NCBI GenBank assembly: GCA_028281885.1
Contig: JANQJA010000013.1
Coordinates: 108,116 to 172,115, forward strand
Direction: 5' to 3'
Source of the DNA: Pseudomonadales bacterium
Lineage (GTDB): Bacteria; Pseudomonadota; Gammaproteobacteria; Pseudomonadales; Azotimanducaceae
DNA length: 64,000 bases
Made by a program: the position numbers and the translations under genes
The notes under the pieces: generated by a model
Told to the model about the DNA's origin: nothing
Databases searched by the model: none
The model's input: the letters and a program-made list of their open reading frames with translations, nothing else
Part shown: piece after piece, positions 8,403 to 19,010 of the stretch
Numbering within the stretch: the stretch's first letter is position 1
Layout: every line of letters begins with the position of its first letter

Positions 8403-11400
8403 GGGGTCTCTTCAGCAAGCTGTTCAGGGGGCGAGGCCTCTGCCTCAGCAGATTCACCTTCCTCCGCGACCTGTCTCACATCGTCACTGAATATGGAGTC
8501 CAGCGTAACGACCGGCTCATCAATCGTTCCCTCGACCCGATAACGCAGGCTCGTGATCTGATCGATCTGGCTCTGAAAGATCTTCTGCGCCACCCAGACG
8601 CCGGCGCCCACCAAGGGTCCGGTCGCAATCGCGGAGTACGCTGCATACCAGGGCAGATTCCGGCCAACAGGAAGCGTAACAACAAGATCGTTGTCCAGTT
8701 CAGTGGTTTTCAGGTTCAGCGTACCGCCCACTTTGACCGTGCTGCCGGAGCCAACAATCACCATCGGTTCAATCATTGAAACCACACCCTGGTCCAGACG
8801 CACGCGCCCCGAGATCTCCGAAAATGAGAAGCCTGTATTCACCACATCGGAAAAATCAAAACGGATGCGCCGGGCAATCGACGCAAAGTCAAATATGCCA
8901 AGCAGGCGTAGTGCGCCCGTACCAGATTCTGCCTGCACAAATCGACCTTCGCCCTCGTGTAGCTGGACCGTCCCGTTGACAGAATCCAGATCAATCATCG
9001 CCGGAGAACCCGGCCACTTCAGATTCGCATTCATTCTGAAGCTCTGACCTTCGACACTGGATGCGAAGCCCCACGCCTTGAAAGCAGCCGCGACGTCATC
9101 AACCCTGATCTCACCCTCAAACTGGCTGTGAGAAACAGGGTTGGTCAGGTCCCAGACCACCTTCGCGCCACGAGCGATCAACAGCCCCTTCACCTCGGCT
9201 TCCAGATTCAGCAATTCCGAACCGCTTGGCGTGGGTCGGAATTCAAACTGCCATCGCCCGTAATTTTCCTCGCCAACCCGCAGCTCACGGGTCGTAAAGT
9301 CGATTGCCTGAAGCCCTGTCGGATCAAATTCAGCAAGCGGGTCTGAGCCATCATCGGCGCCCGCCGGAAACCTGAGGTAGTCGAGATCAATGCCAATGGG
9401 GTCCAGGGCATCCGGAACCGATAACCGTCCTGCCAGCATCTCGTTTGTCAGCCCAACCTGCCAGATTCCCGGTTCCCGGGTGATTTTCGCGGTCACAGCA
9501 TTCAGATCAAGACCGAACGCATGTAACGCGTCCATGTCGATGCTGATCGCATCGAGCGTGCCTGCCAGTTCTACCGGTTCACCATCTTCTGGCGTCAGAT
9601 AATCCAGCGCCCGGGCCCACTCAGCGTAATCAACTGCGCCAAGCTGCCCGGTCACACGCAACTTGTCATAAGAGACAGCGCCAAATGGTTCGTTGCCAAA
9701 ACTGATGCGACCGCCAACGACCGATCCGGCGACGACTTTTAACGAGACGCGCGTCAGTTCCGACCAGTCCACATCGACCCGGTAGCCCTCCTCGAGAAAC
9801 GACTGGCGATATCGATACTGCCGGCCTGAATCATCACTTTTCCTGCCAAGCGGAGCAGGCAGATCAACGGTCACGCCAACCAGATCGGAAGTAACCTCTA
9901 TGTACTCAAGTTCTCCCGCCCGGTCACCGTAGGGCACATGCAACAGAAAATCGTATTGCAGCTGTCCTGATCCTGACCGCAGCAACGGCAGATCTGCCCA
10001 GTCGTACAGGTCAGCGACAGCCGCCTCGCCCTGCGCACGCAACTGCACCGCTCCCCCGGTGGGCGTCGCCTGGCTGACGATGTTGCCCTCTACCGGTTGA
10101 TCAAACAGCATCGCCTGTACCCGGGGCGCAGAGAGTCCCTTTTCCGTCTGATAGCGAATCATTGCGTTGATGTCGCCAACCTGCAGATCCAGGTCCTTGA
10201 CCAGGAGCCGGTTGCCATCCAGCGTGACACTCACGTCAGCACCGACCGGCTGCCCCTCCCGAGACCCAATTGGAATATCAAGCCGGAGCTCGCCCTGATA
10301 TCGCCCCTCACCTTGCCAGTCAGCAGCAAGATTACCGGTTGCCCCGGCAAGCGGCGTCTCCTGCAGTACACGCAAGCCAGCAGCAAGTTCACCCGTGACT
10401 CCACCGGAAATCGCAACGGTATTTGCAGGCACTTCACTGGAAAGGGGCACCAGAACGTCAGCAATCACATCGTTTCCCAACATCCGCCCGCTGGCGGAAG
10501 ATGACTGAATACCCCGGTTGGCGACGTAGACGGTCGCGTCAAGTGTCTCAACGGGAGGCCAGGCTTCATTGAAAGCAAGTTCGGCCTCCACCACATCAAA
10601 GTAGAGCTCGAATGCCTTGCTGTTCTTTGGTGCCGTTCGATCCAGCGTGCCATGAAAGACCATGCCTGCGCGTTCACTCCAGCCATCCGTCAGGCTTCCC
10701 TCAAGCCAGGTTCGCACCCCGGCATCAACCGTCATCGGGACGTACCGGGCCGCCGTTCCAAGGTCGCCATCGATGACGCCAACCGCAAGCCCCCAGTTAC
10801 GATCTACTCGTGCCGGAGCAAGATTGATCTGAAACTGTCCCGCTGCCTGAAGCGACCGATCCGCTACCCGAACATAGGCACTACTGACCTGGGGATAGCC
10901 GGCGGAAAGATCCACCGCCACCCTGCCCCGCCCCGAGTCGAAGGACCAGAGCTCGTCGTAGGCGGTGGGAAATCCGATGGCGAAACCGTCGTCGATCAGA
11001 TCGAGGTAGGCCGATTCCGGACGAGCCACCAGGATGCCGTCGACGTTTCTTACGATGGGCGACTTGCGGTAGGAATCGATCGAAACACCCTCAAGCCGGG
11101 CAGCCAGCTTGAAATTTGGCGCCGCAGCGCGGCTGTCGACCTGACGCCTCGCAGAGGCGGCGGCACGACCCACCCCGTCATGTCTCCTGGACTGTAACTC
11201 GCCGACGACAGTCACATCGCGGAGCAGCCCGCGAAGGTTCAGACCCTGAATGATCTCCGAGGCCTGCTCACCGACAAGACCAAGCGACTGTCCCAATGCC
11301 AGGGCGCGACGGGACATACGGGCAAGGTCAATCGACGCGACGCTGACCGCGCCGGACCACGTCTCACCTTCGCGCGACCCGGCCAGATGAACGTCGCCAA

Positions 11401-12376
11401 GCTGCAATGACTCATCGCCCAGAAGACCCGCGATATCGGCGATCCGAACCTGCAACTGCTGAAGAGGATGACCCTCCACGACAAAAGTCATCGACAGCCC
11501 GCTGGCGATGGCAACCTCGCCATCCGGCGTCCCTGCTCGAAGAGAATCAATCAACGGCGCGCCGATAAGCTGCCAGTTGCCGCCAAGGCTCTTGAGCCAG
11601 AATTCACCCTCAACTGTCATCGATACCGACTCCAGCCCGTCGCCAAGGGGCAGGAATTCACCCAGGTCGAGCCGCGGCAGCTGCAGGTACAGATCCGCCT
11701 CGAATGCCTCAAGATCGCGAGGGTCGCCTCGATAATGGCCGATGAGTTCAAATTCACTGGTAGAGCCAGCGGCATCTTCCAACGACAGCGGTATCGACAC
11801 AGCCTTCTGCGCTCGGTCATCGACCAATGCCAGTGGGATATTGTCCTGGGTTCGGAGGCGGTAACTGCGGGTTGGCCCGCTGATCCCCATTTCAACGTCC
11901 TGAACACTCACCGCCCTGAGATAAGGAATCGATGCCACCAGCGGCTCGATATCGAATCCTGCGCCTCTGGATGGCAGATTGACGATTTGCCAGCGACCAT
12001 CGGCATCCCGGCTGACATCAAGCCGCAATCCATCGACTTCGACTTCGTTCACGACGATCGCCTGCTCACGCAGGGAAGCAACCGCATCGATTCGCACCGT
12101 CATGCTGCCGACATTGATCGCCGGCGTCTCGGTCGCACCGACCCTGAGATCCACAATCCGCAGGATCGGATCGACGTAACTCCAGTCGCCGCGGATCTCC
12201 CCGACAATGACGGGAACGTTCAACCCGTTCGACAAACCACGCTGAATTTCCCGCTGAAACGCGTCGACATTGGTCACCAGAATACGGCCAATACTCACAT
12301 AGGCGGCAGCCGCGATCAGGACCAGCAACATCAGCCCCTCCAGCGCCAGCACGAAAACGCGTCCCGTGTGACCCAT
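8399..12376 (-). CDS. yhdP: YhdP-family AsmA-like envelope lipid-transport protein
   Basis: This 1325-aa protein has one N-terminal membrane helix (about residues 8-28, FVLALEGLMLLVLIAAAAYV) and then a very long, beta-rich periplasmic region ending in the AsmA-like C-terminal domain (SFSEISGRVRLDQGVVSM). YhdP, TamB and YdbH form bridges that carry phospholipid to the outer membrane in E. coli. Length and position directly after rng match the family. The start ATG shares one base with the rng stop (TAATG) and the end overlaps nit, so the three are translationally linked. The C-terminal tail is acidic and Glu/Ala-rich. Confidence 0.92.
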   Translation of the reverse strand: MGHTGRVFVLALEGLMLLVLIAAAAYVSIGRILVTNVDAFQREIQRGLSNGLNVPVIVGEIRGDWSYVDPILRIVDLRVGATETPAINVGSMTVRIDAVASLREQAIVVNEVEVDGLRLDVSRDADGRWQIVNLPSRGAGFDIEPLVASIPYLRAVSVQDVEMGISGPTRSYRLRTQDNIPLALVDDRAQKAVSIPLSLEDAAGSTSEFELIGHYRGDPRDLEAFEADLYLQLPRLDLGEFLPLGDGLESVSMTVEGEFWLKSLGGNWQLIGAPLIDSLRAGTPDGEVAIASGLSMTFVVEGHPLQQLQVRIADIAGLLGDESLQLGDVHLAGSREGETWSGAVSVASIDLARMSRRALALGQSLGLVGEQASEIIQGLNLRGLLRDVTVVGELQSRRHDGVGRAAASARRQVDSRAAAPNFKLAARLEGVSIDSYRKSPIVRNVDGILVARPESAYLDLIDDGFAIGFPTAYDELWSFDSGRGRVAVDLSAGYPQVSSAYVRVADRSLQAAGQFQINLAPARVDRNWGLAVGVIDGDLGTAARYVPMTVDAGVRTWLEGSLTDGWSERAGMVFHGTLDRTAPKNSKAFELYFDVVEAELAFNEAWPPVETLDATVYVANRGIQSSSASGRMLGNDVIADVLVPLSSEVPANTVAISGGVTGELAAGLRVLQETPLAGATGNLAADWQGEGRYQGELRLDIPIGSREGQPVGADVSVTLDGNRLLVKDLDLQVGDINAMIRYQTEKGLSAPRVQAMLFDQPVEGNIVSQATPTGGAVQLRAQGEAAVADLYDWADLPLLRSGSGQLQYDFLLHVPYGDRAGELEYIEVTSDLVGVTVDLPAPLGRKSDDSGRQYRYRQSFLEEGYRVDVDWSELTRVSLKVVAGSVVGGRISFGNEPFGAVSYDKLRVTGQLGAVDYAEWARALDYLTPEDGEPVELAGTLDAISIDMDALHAFGLDLNAVTAKITREPGIWQVGLTNEMLAGRLSVPDALDPIGIDLDYLRFPAGADDGSDPLAEFDPTGLQAIDFTTRELRVGEENYGRWQFEFRPTPSGSELLNLEAEVKGLLIARGAKVVWDLTNPVSHSQFEGEIRVDDVAAAFKAWGFASSVEGQSFRMNANLKWPGSPAMIDLDSVNGTVQLHEGEGRFVQAESGTGALRLLGIFDFASIARRIRFDFSDVVNTGFSFSEISGRVRLDQGVVSMIEPMVIVGSGSTVKVGGTLNLKTTELDNDLVVTLPVGRNLPWYAAYSAIATGPLVGAGVWVAQKIFQSQIDQITSLRYRVEGTIDEPVVTLDSIFSDDVRQVAEEGESAEAEASPPEQLAEETP

Positions 12377-13902
12377 TAGCTGGCTCCGGGATATCCCTTA
12401 TCGCGACTGCCGCGACCGGACTGGCGCTGCGCCAGCACCACATCAAATTGTTCCTGGGTGTAGGTGGCTTCCACCTGAAAGCGAATATCTGTCTTTAGCG
12501 AACTGGACAGCTCCGCGACCACATCCGCATCTTCATCCAGCAACCTGTCCACTACCGGCTGGGAGGCCATGATGACGCAGTCATAGTCTACGAACTCCCG
12601 CCGCTTGCGCTGTAATTCACGGAAGATCTCAATGCAGACCGACTCAGCGGTCTTCACATATCCCTTGCCCTGGCAGGATGGGCAGGTGCCGCAGGTCATT
12701 TTGAGCAGACTCTCGCGGGTGCGCTTACGCGTCATCTCAACCAGTCCCAATGCTGAAATTTCGGTGATCTTCCACTTCACACGATCGGTATGCTGTCCCT
12801 TCTCGAGCGTCCTGAGCACCTGGCGTTTGTGTTCTTCGTCAACCATGTCAATAAAGTCAATGATGACGATGCCACCGATATTGCGAAGCCGCAGCTGTCT
12901 TGGAATGGCCGCCGCGGCCTCCAGATTGGTTCGATAAATAGTCTCTTCCAGGTCACGCCGCCCGACAAACGCGCCGGTGTTAACGTCTACCGTGGTCATC
13001 GCTTCGGTCTGGTCGATGACCAGGTAACCGCCGGATTTCAGCGGCACCTTACGATCCAGTGCCGCCTCAATCTGGTCTTCCAGGTTCTGCTCGTCAAACA
13101 GAGGAACATTCCCTTCGAACAATTCCACCGCGCCCTCGCATTCGGGTATGAAGTCCGCAACGAAACGTTTGACCACTTCAAAGATAGGAGGACTGTCGAC
13201 AAGAATACGGTTGGTATCCCGATTGATGATGTCGCGCATTGCTCGCAAATGGAGCGGCAGGTCCTCGTAAATCAACGCCGGCGTCTTCGCCTTTGCAGCA
13301 TCCTCCTCGATTTTCTCCCATCTGGCCCGCAACAGCGCCGCGTCCTGGACGATCTCATCTTCTTCCGCGTTCTCTGATGCAGTACGCACAATAAAGCCAT
13401 CCCCCCGCTCGGGAGCGACGATTTTGTCCATCAGCTGTCGCAACCGCTGGCGTTCCTCATCGTCATCGATGCGCAGCGATATGCCGACGTGTGGTGTGTC
13501 GGGCAGGTAAACCAGGAAACGTGAAGCCAGCGATATGCTCGTCGTCGCCCGGGCACCCTTGGTACCAATCGGCTCCTTGACGACCTGCAAAAGTAGCTCC
13601 TTGCCTTCATGGAGCATGTCCGTGATCGGCGGATACGAAAACTCCGGCTCCCTCTCAGGCTGCACCGCCTCATGGGAGTCGACCAGGTCGGATACATGGA
13701 CGAAAGCAGTACGCGCCTGGCCTATATCAACAAACGCACTCTGCATGCCGGGCAGGATTCGCATAACCTTGCCCTTGTAAACATTACCGAGCGTTCCACG
13801 CGTGTGAACGCGCTCGATAAATACTTCCTGCAGTAGTCCCTGGGCGACAACCGCCACCCGCGTCTCGTGCGGTGAGACGCCAATGATGACTTCTTCGGAC
13901 AT
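12376..13902 (-). CDS. rng: Ribonuclease G
   Basis: This 508-aa RNase E/G-family endoribonuclease processes 16S rRNA 5' ends and cuts some mRNAs. It has an N-terminal S1 domain (about residues 35-110, GNVYKGKVMRILPGMQSAFVD), catalytic aspartates in TTVDVNTG (about residue 306) and IVIIDFIDM (about residue 349), and the zinc-link CGTCPSC (about residues 403-409). The short C-terminus without an arginine-rich degradosome scaffold makes it RNase G rather than RNase E. It sits between maf and yhdP as in most gammaproteobacteria. Confidence 0.96.
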   Translation of the reverse strand: MSEEVIIGVSPHETRVAVVAQGLLQEVFIERVHTRGTLGNVYKGKVMRILPGMQSAFVDIGQARTAFVHVSDLVDSHEAVQPEREPEFSYPPITDMLHEGKELLLQVVKEPIGTKGARATTSISLASRFLVYLPDTPHVGISLRIDDDEERQRLRQLMDKIVAPERGDGFIVRTASENAEEDEIVQDAALLRARWEKIEEDAAKAKTPALIYEDLPLHLRAMRDIINRDTNRILVDSPPIFEVVKRFVADFIPECEGAVELFEGNVPLFDEQNLEDQIEAALDRKVPLKSGGYLVIDQTEAMTTVDVNTGAFVGRRDLEETIYRTNLEAAAAIPRQLRLRNIGGIVIIDFIDMVDEEHKRQVLRTLEKGQHTDRVKWKITEISALGLVEMTRKRTRESLLKMTCGTCPSCQGKGYVKTAESVCIEIFRELQRKRREFVDYDCVIMASQPVVDRLLDEDADVVAELSSSLKTDIRFQVEATYTQEQFDVVLAQRQSGRGSRDKGYPGAS

Positions 13903-13951
13903 TGAAGATTACTTCCCGTACTTATAGAAAATCTGTTGTCAGGCATGATGA

Positions 13952-14551
13952 TTACTCTCTTTGGCCGCTTTTCAGGCAATCGATACCGAATTGCCGCAAT
14001 GCCAATGCGGTCTCCGCCAGGGGCAGACCTACCACGTTGCTGTAGCTGCCCGTCACTGATTCAACGAAGATGGCACCCAGCCCCTGGATGCCATATCCCC
14101 CTGCCTTGTCGGCCGGCTCGCCGGTTCGCCAGTATTGCTGACACTCTATTAATGTTAGTGGCCTAAATCGAACGATAGTTTCCACCACGCGATGAAGTTC
14201 ACGTTCCTCGTGAGACACCGTCACGGCAGTCAGCACCTGGTGAGTACTGCCGGAGAATCGCTGCAACATGGCCGTGGATTCGGCTTCATCTGCCGGCTTG
14301 CCCAGAATCTCATTGTCAATGGTTACCGTCGTGTCCGCGCACAGTACCAGTCTGGCTGGCCCGACAATCTGCCTGACCGCATCGGCCTTCTCACGGGCCA
14401 TGCGACTGACATAAACATCGGGAAGCTCGCCAGGTCGAGCCGCTTCGTCAATATCCGGGGCGACCACATCGAACGGCAATCCGAGTTGCCGCAACAGGGT
14501 TGCTCGCCGGGGAGATTCTGACCCCAGCACCAGTTTATCCATCACCTGCAT
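13952..14551 (-). CDS. maf: Maf-like nucleotide pyrophosphatase (YhdE type)
   Basis: At 199 aa it starts MDKLVLGSESPRRATLLRQL (second Met at residue 4), containing the Maf substrate-binding signature. Other conserved segments are DEAARPGELPDVYVSRMA, LCADTTVTIDNEILGKP and GYGIQGLGAIFVESVTGSYSNVVGLPL. Maf/YhdE proteins hydrolyse dTTP, UTP and modified pyrimidine nucleotides to monophosphates, which is a house-cleaning role. It lies 21 nt after mreD and 49 nt before rng. Confidence 0.94.
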   Translation of the reverse strand: MQVMDKLVLGSESPRRATLLRQLGLPFDVVAPDIDEAARPGELPDVYVSRMAREKADAVRQIVGPARLVLCADTTVTIDNEILGKPADEAESTAMLQRFSGSTHQVLTAVTVSHEERELHRVVETIVRFRPLTLIECQQYWRTGEPADKAGGYGIQGLGAIFVESVTGSYSNVVGLPLAETALALRQFGIDCLKSGQRE

Positions 14552-14572
14552 TAACCCGTGATCCCAGACGTG

Positions 14573-15082
14573 CTAGGTAACACCAAACACTCTCCGCAGA
14601 TATCGAAGAATCAGGAATACCCATGGCCATAACAATGCACTCACGACCGATGGCAACAGATACCAAAGGCTCCAATCGACAAACCCCGCGATACTCTCGA
14701 TCCAGAAATTGATGAGCTGGCTGACACCGACGATAGCGAACACGATACCGCTCTGTTGCCATACAGCGAACATGCGAAGCCGCTGATACAAATTCTGGGA
14801 CACATAAGCGACAACAATATAGGCAAGACCATGCTGACCCAGCAGGTCACCAAGCAGGACATCCATAATCAGGCCAATGAACCACGCAACCACGATGCCC
14901 ACCCGATGGGGCAGCGCTATCACCCAGTAGATCAGCGTGAGTACGACCCACTCCGGACGAAGGTAGCCAACCTCCTGCGGCATGCTGACCGGCAGGGTGA
15001 CCACTGAAAGCACCATCGCCACCAGAAAGCTGGTCGCGATGACCCACATGCCATTCGCGCGAATGTCAGCGACTCCTTCCAT
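14573..15082 (-). CDS. mreD: MreD, rod-shape membrane protein
   Basis: MreD is a polytopic inner-membrane member of the elongasome. The segments RPEWVVLTLIYWVIALPHRVG, GLIMDVLLGDLLGQHGLAY and SALLWPWVFLILRYLRR match the family. The start is uncertain. ATG at 15082 gives 169 aa, overlaps mreC by 17 nt and has only a weak GGA before it. A strong Shine-Dalgarno, GGAAGGAG, instead points 8 nt downstream to an ATT codon at 15064, one base after the mreC stop; from there the protein begins xRANGMWVIATSF, close to known MreD N-termini. Further upstream ATGs lie inside mreC. Confidence 0.92.
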   Translation of the reverse strand: MEGVADIRANGMWVIATSFLVAMVLSVVTLPVSMPQEVGYLRPEWVVLTLIYWVIALPHRVGIVVAWFIGLIMDVLLGDLLGQHGLAYIVVAYVSQNLYQRLRMFAVWQQSGIVFAIVGVSQLINFWIESIAGFVDWSLWYLLPSVVSALLWPWVFLILRYLRRVFGVT

Positions 15083-15923
15083 CGGATTCCGAACCACGGA
15101 CCTGTTCATCATTGAACACCAGCAACACATGTCGGGTGCGATCAAGCAGCGCGCTCGGAGAGGCCGTCACATCAGCAAATGGTTTGCCAGGATCGTGCTC
15201 GACCTTGTTGACGACGCCAACCGGATAACCAACCGGGAAGCGATCACCGAGTCCCGAACTAACCAGCAGGTCACCGACCCGAATATCTGCCGTGCCCTGC
15301 ACGTGCATGAGATCCAGCTGGCGTGAAGCACCACTTCCCTGCGCGATCAGGCGCAAATTACTACGCGCGACCTGAACCGGCACTGAATGGGTCGGATCGC
15401 TCAACAACAGCACGCGACTGGTAAACGGACCCGTTTCGATGACCTGCCCCATCAACCCGGCAGCATCCAGCACCGGCTGACCGACAAAAACCTGCTCTCT
15501 CGAGCCCTTGTCGATCAGCACCTCGTGGCGTTCCGGGTCCGGGTCCACGCCGATTAATTCCGCCACCAGCACGTTGTCTTCGAGCTTGCCCGCCGAACCA
15601 AGTAGCGCCCGCAATCGATTATTCTCCGCGGTGAGCGATGCCATCTTTTCGGTCTTTGCCTTTAACAGCAGTAACTCGTTTTCAAGCTCGTCGACCTGTT
15701 GAGACATCTCACTGCGTGTCGCAACCAACTCGCGAACGCCGGAGATCGTACGCTGGGGGGAGTCGGCGACAACAACCACAGGAGTGACCAGGACAGTCAT
15801 GATTGATCTGAAGTTGTCGAGGCTACCGGTGAGGTGATCGACAGACATCAGCGCCAGGGAGACGATAGCAAGCCCCAGCATCTTGTAACCAATCGTCGTC
15901 TCTTCAAGAAATAATGATTTGAT
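15066..15923 (-). CDS. mreC: MreC, rod-shape scaffold, probable ATC start
   Basis: MreC is a bitopic protein that links MreB to the periplasmic cell-wall synthases. It has a membrane helix (about residues 15-30), a coiled coil (about 70-110, VDELENELLLLKAKTEKMA) and two beta domains (VLIDKGSREQVFVGQPV, VGDLLVSSGLGDRFPVGYPV). The first ATG, at 15881, would begin inside the membrane helix and lose the conserved cytoplasmic start. An in-frame ATC at 15923, 6 nt after GGTGAGGG, restores xKSLFLEETTIGYK, with the post-helix aspartate at position 29 exactly as in E. coli MreC. No ATG, GTG or TTG exists between that point and the upstream in-frame stop. The coordinates given use ATC; the ATG form would be 271 aa. 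Confidence 0.93.
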   Translation of the reverse strand: MKSLFLEETTIGYKMLGLAIVSLALMSVDHLTGSLDNFRSIMTVLVTPVVVVADSPQRTISGVRELVATRSEMSQQVDELENELLLLKAKTEKMASLTAENNRLRALLGSAGKLEDNVLVAELIGVDPDPERHEVLIDKGSREQVFVGQPVLDAAGLMGQVIETGPFTSRVLLLSDPTHSVPVQVARSNLRLIAQGSGASRQLDLMHVQGTADIRVGDLLVSSGLGDRFPVGYPVGVVNKVEHDPGKPFADVTASPSALLDRTRHVLLVFNDEQVRGSESDGRSR

Positions 15924-15958
15924 CGGGCACCCTCACCATTTCCCTGGACCGCGGCGAC

Positions 15959-17050
<1,092 letters not shown>

Positions 17051-17250
17051 TTAGATTCAAAAAGTCACGTAACACTATCATTTGCCGAAGAATTCACTCA
17101 ACAATCCCGCAGTTTATCAGATCGATTGGCGAAAAATAGCCTGCCTGGGACCATCCATCCGGACTCCACCAGCCTAGTTGGCAAAAATGGATAGCGTGGG
17201 CGGGAATAATGGACGGGGAATGGATAAATCATTAGGATTTCGTGCCTTCC

Positions 17251-17258
17251 AAGGAGGT
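17251..17258 (+). promoter_or_regulatory. Strong ribosome binding site for gatC
   Basis: AAGGAGGT is a full anti-16S match, 4 nt before ATG 17263. It decides the start: in-frame codons further upstream would put this site inside the coding region. Confidence 0.8.
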
Positions 17259-17262
17259 CCCA

Positions 17263-17550
17263 ATGAAGGTGGACGAAGCCGTCGTCAACACGGTCGCAAA
17301 TCTCGCCAAATTGAAGCTCGAAGCCGGGGATATAGACACCACCATCGAGCAGATGTCACGCATCCTGGCACTGATGGAACAGATGCAGGCCGTCGATACC
17401 AGCGGCGTCGAGCCACTTGCTCATCCACTGGATGCGGTTCAGCGCCTGCGTGAGGACGTCGTCACTGAGTCGGACCAGCATGAAAAGTACCAGGCGGTAG
17501 CGCCGGAAACCGACAGCAGCCTTTACCTGGTACCGAAAGTCGTCGAATGA
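17263..17550 (+). CDS. gatC: GatC, subunit C of Asp/Glu-tRNA amidotransferase
   Basis: This 95-aa protein begins [20 protein letters not shown] and ends [15 protein letters not shown], typical GatC ends. It wraps around GatA and GatB and stabilises the complex that converts Glu-tRNA(Gln), and often Asp-tRNA(Asn), to the amidated forms. The core [12 protein letters not shown] is conserved. The stop overlaps the gatA ATG by 4 nt. Confidence 0.95.
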   Translation: MKVDEAVVNTVANLAKLKLEAGDIDTTIEQMSRILALMEQMQAVDTSGVEPLAHPLDAVQRLREDVVTESDQHEKYQAVAPETDSSLYLVPKVVE

Positions 17551-19010
17551 GCACACCAGTCACCATCGAAGGGGCGCTCAGGGGCCTTGCTGCGGGCGAA
17601 TACTCGTCAGTCGAGCTGACCCGCCACTTTCTCGACGTCATCCGCGAACGCAATCCAGTCCTGAATGCGGTCATCAGCACAACTGATGACATCGCCATTG
17701 CCCAGGCTGAACAAGCGGACCGTGATCGTCAGGCAGGCCGCGGCGGTCCGCTCGCCGGCGTGCCAATCCTGCACAAAGACATTTTCTGTACCGAGGGCGC
17801 ACGCACGTCAGCCGGATCAAAGATGCTGGACAACTTCGTCTCGCCCTACAGTGCGACGGCGGTGGAGAAGCTGACCAAGGCGGGAGCCATCATGGTCGGC
17901 AAAGCCAACATGGACGAGTTCGCCATGGGCTCTTCCAATGAAAACAGTTTCTACGGTGTCGTGCGAAACCCCTGGCAAACGGATCGCGTCCCAGGAGGGT
18001 CGTCCGGCGGTTCGGCAGCCGCTGTGGCAGCGGGCTTCTGTCTGGCAGCGACCGGCACGGACACGGGTGGGTCGATTCGCCAGCCCGCCTCGTTCTGTGG
18101 GATCACCGGCATCAAGCCAACCTACGGCCGGGTTTCACGCTGGGGCATGATCGCCTACGGCTCCAGCCTCGACCAGGCCGGTCCGATGACGCGAACAGCG
18201 GCCGACGCCGCGCTGATGCTGCAAACCATGGCAGGTTTTGATCACCGGGATTCCACCTCACTCGATGAGCCTGTTCCTCTTTTTACCGAGGCGCTCGATC
18301 AGCCGCTTGCGGGACTTCGCATCGGCCTCTGCAAAGAGTACCTGCAGGATGGACTGGACTCAGGTGTCGAAACCCAGGTTCAGAATGCGATTCGCGAGCT
18401 GGAAGGTCTGGGCGCAAGCCTGGTCGAGGTCAGCCTGCCACATACGCAGTACGCCGTCCCCGCCTACTACGTCATCGCGCCCGCAGAATGTTCGGCCAAC
18501 CTGTCCCGCTTCGACGGGGTCCGGTTCGGCCATCGCTGCGACGATCCGGTTGACCTGGAAGATCTGTATACACGATCTCGTAGCGAAGGCTTTGGCCGGG
18601 AAGTGCGACAACGAATTATGGTCGGCGCCTTCGCGCTGTCGGCAGGCTACTACGACGCCTATTACCGCAAGGCACAGCAGATCAGGCGCCTGATCAAGAA
18701 CGACTTTATCAGCGCGTTTAAAACCGTCGATCTGATTGCCGGCCCGGTCGCGCCATCGACCGCCTTCCCGCTCGGTGATATGACTGACGATCCTGTCGCA
18801 ATGTATCTGCAGGATATTTTCACCGTGCCTTCCAGCCTTGCCGGATTGCCGGCCATGTCGATTCCCGCCGGATTCAGCGACAACCTGCCGGTAGGTCTTC
18901 AGCTTATTGGCAATTATCTGGACGAAGGCCGCATGCTCAACGCGGCGCACCAGTTCCAGCAGCGCACCGACTGGCACCTGCGAAGTCCGGATACGGGAGA
19001 GGTGTCATGA
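17547..19010 (+). CDS. gatA: GatA, amidase subunit of Asp/Glu-tRNA amidotransferase
   Basis: This 487-aa amidase-signature enzyme releases ammonia from glutamine or asparagine and channels it to GatB. The Lys-cisSer-Ser triad is complete: K77 in PILHKDIF, S152 in [13 protein letters not shown] and S176 in [11 protein letters not shown]. Three genes, gatC-gatA-gatB, overlap by 4 nt each, ensuring equal synthesis of subunits. The complex implies either indirect Gln-tRNA or indirect Asn-tRNA formation; which one depends on whether glnS and asnS occur elsewhere in the genome. Confidence 0.98.
   Translation: MSTPVTIEGALRGLAAGEYSSVELTRHFLDVIRERNPVLNAVISTTDDIAIAQAEQADRDRQAGRGGPLAGVPILHKDIFCTEGARTSAGSKMLDNFVSPYSATAVEKLTKAGAIMVGKANMDEFAMGSSNENSFYGVVRNPWQTDRVPGGSSGGSAAAVAAGFCLAATGTDTGGSIRQPASFCGITGIKPTYGRVSRWGMIAYGSSLDQAGPMTRTAADAALMLQTMAGFDHRDSTSLDEPVPLFTEALDQPLAGLRIGLCKEYLQDGLDSGVETQVQNAIRELEGLGASLVEVSLPHTQYAVPAYYVIAPAECSANLSRFDGVRFGHRCDDPVDLEDLYTRSRSEGFGREVRQRIMVGAFALSAGYYDAYYRKAQQIRRLIKNDFISAFKTVDLIAGPVAPSTAFPLGDMTDDPVAMYLQDIFTVPSSLAGLPAMSIPAGFSDNLPVGLQLIGNYLDEGRMLNAAHQFQQRTDWHLRSPDTGEVS

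Noticed and set aside
12376..13902. RNase E instead of RNase G
   Set aside because: Length 508 with no C-terminal arginine-rich scaffold, and the location beside maf and yhdP is that of rng.
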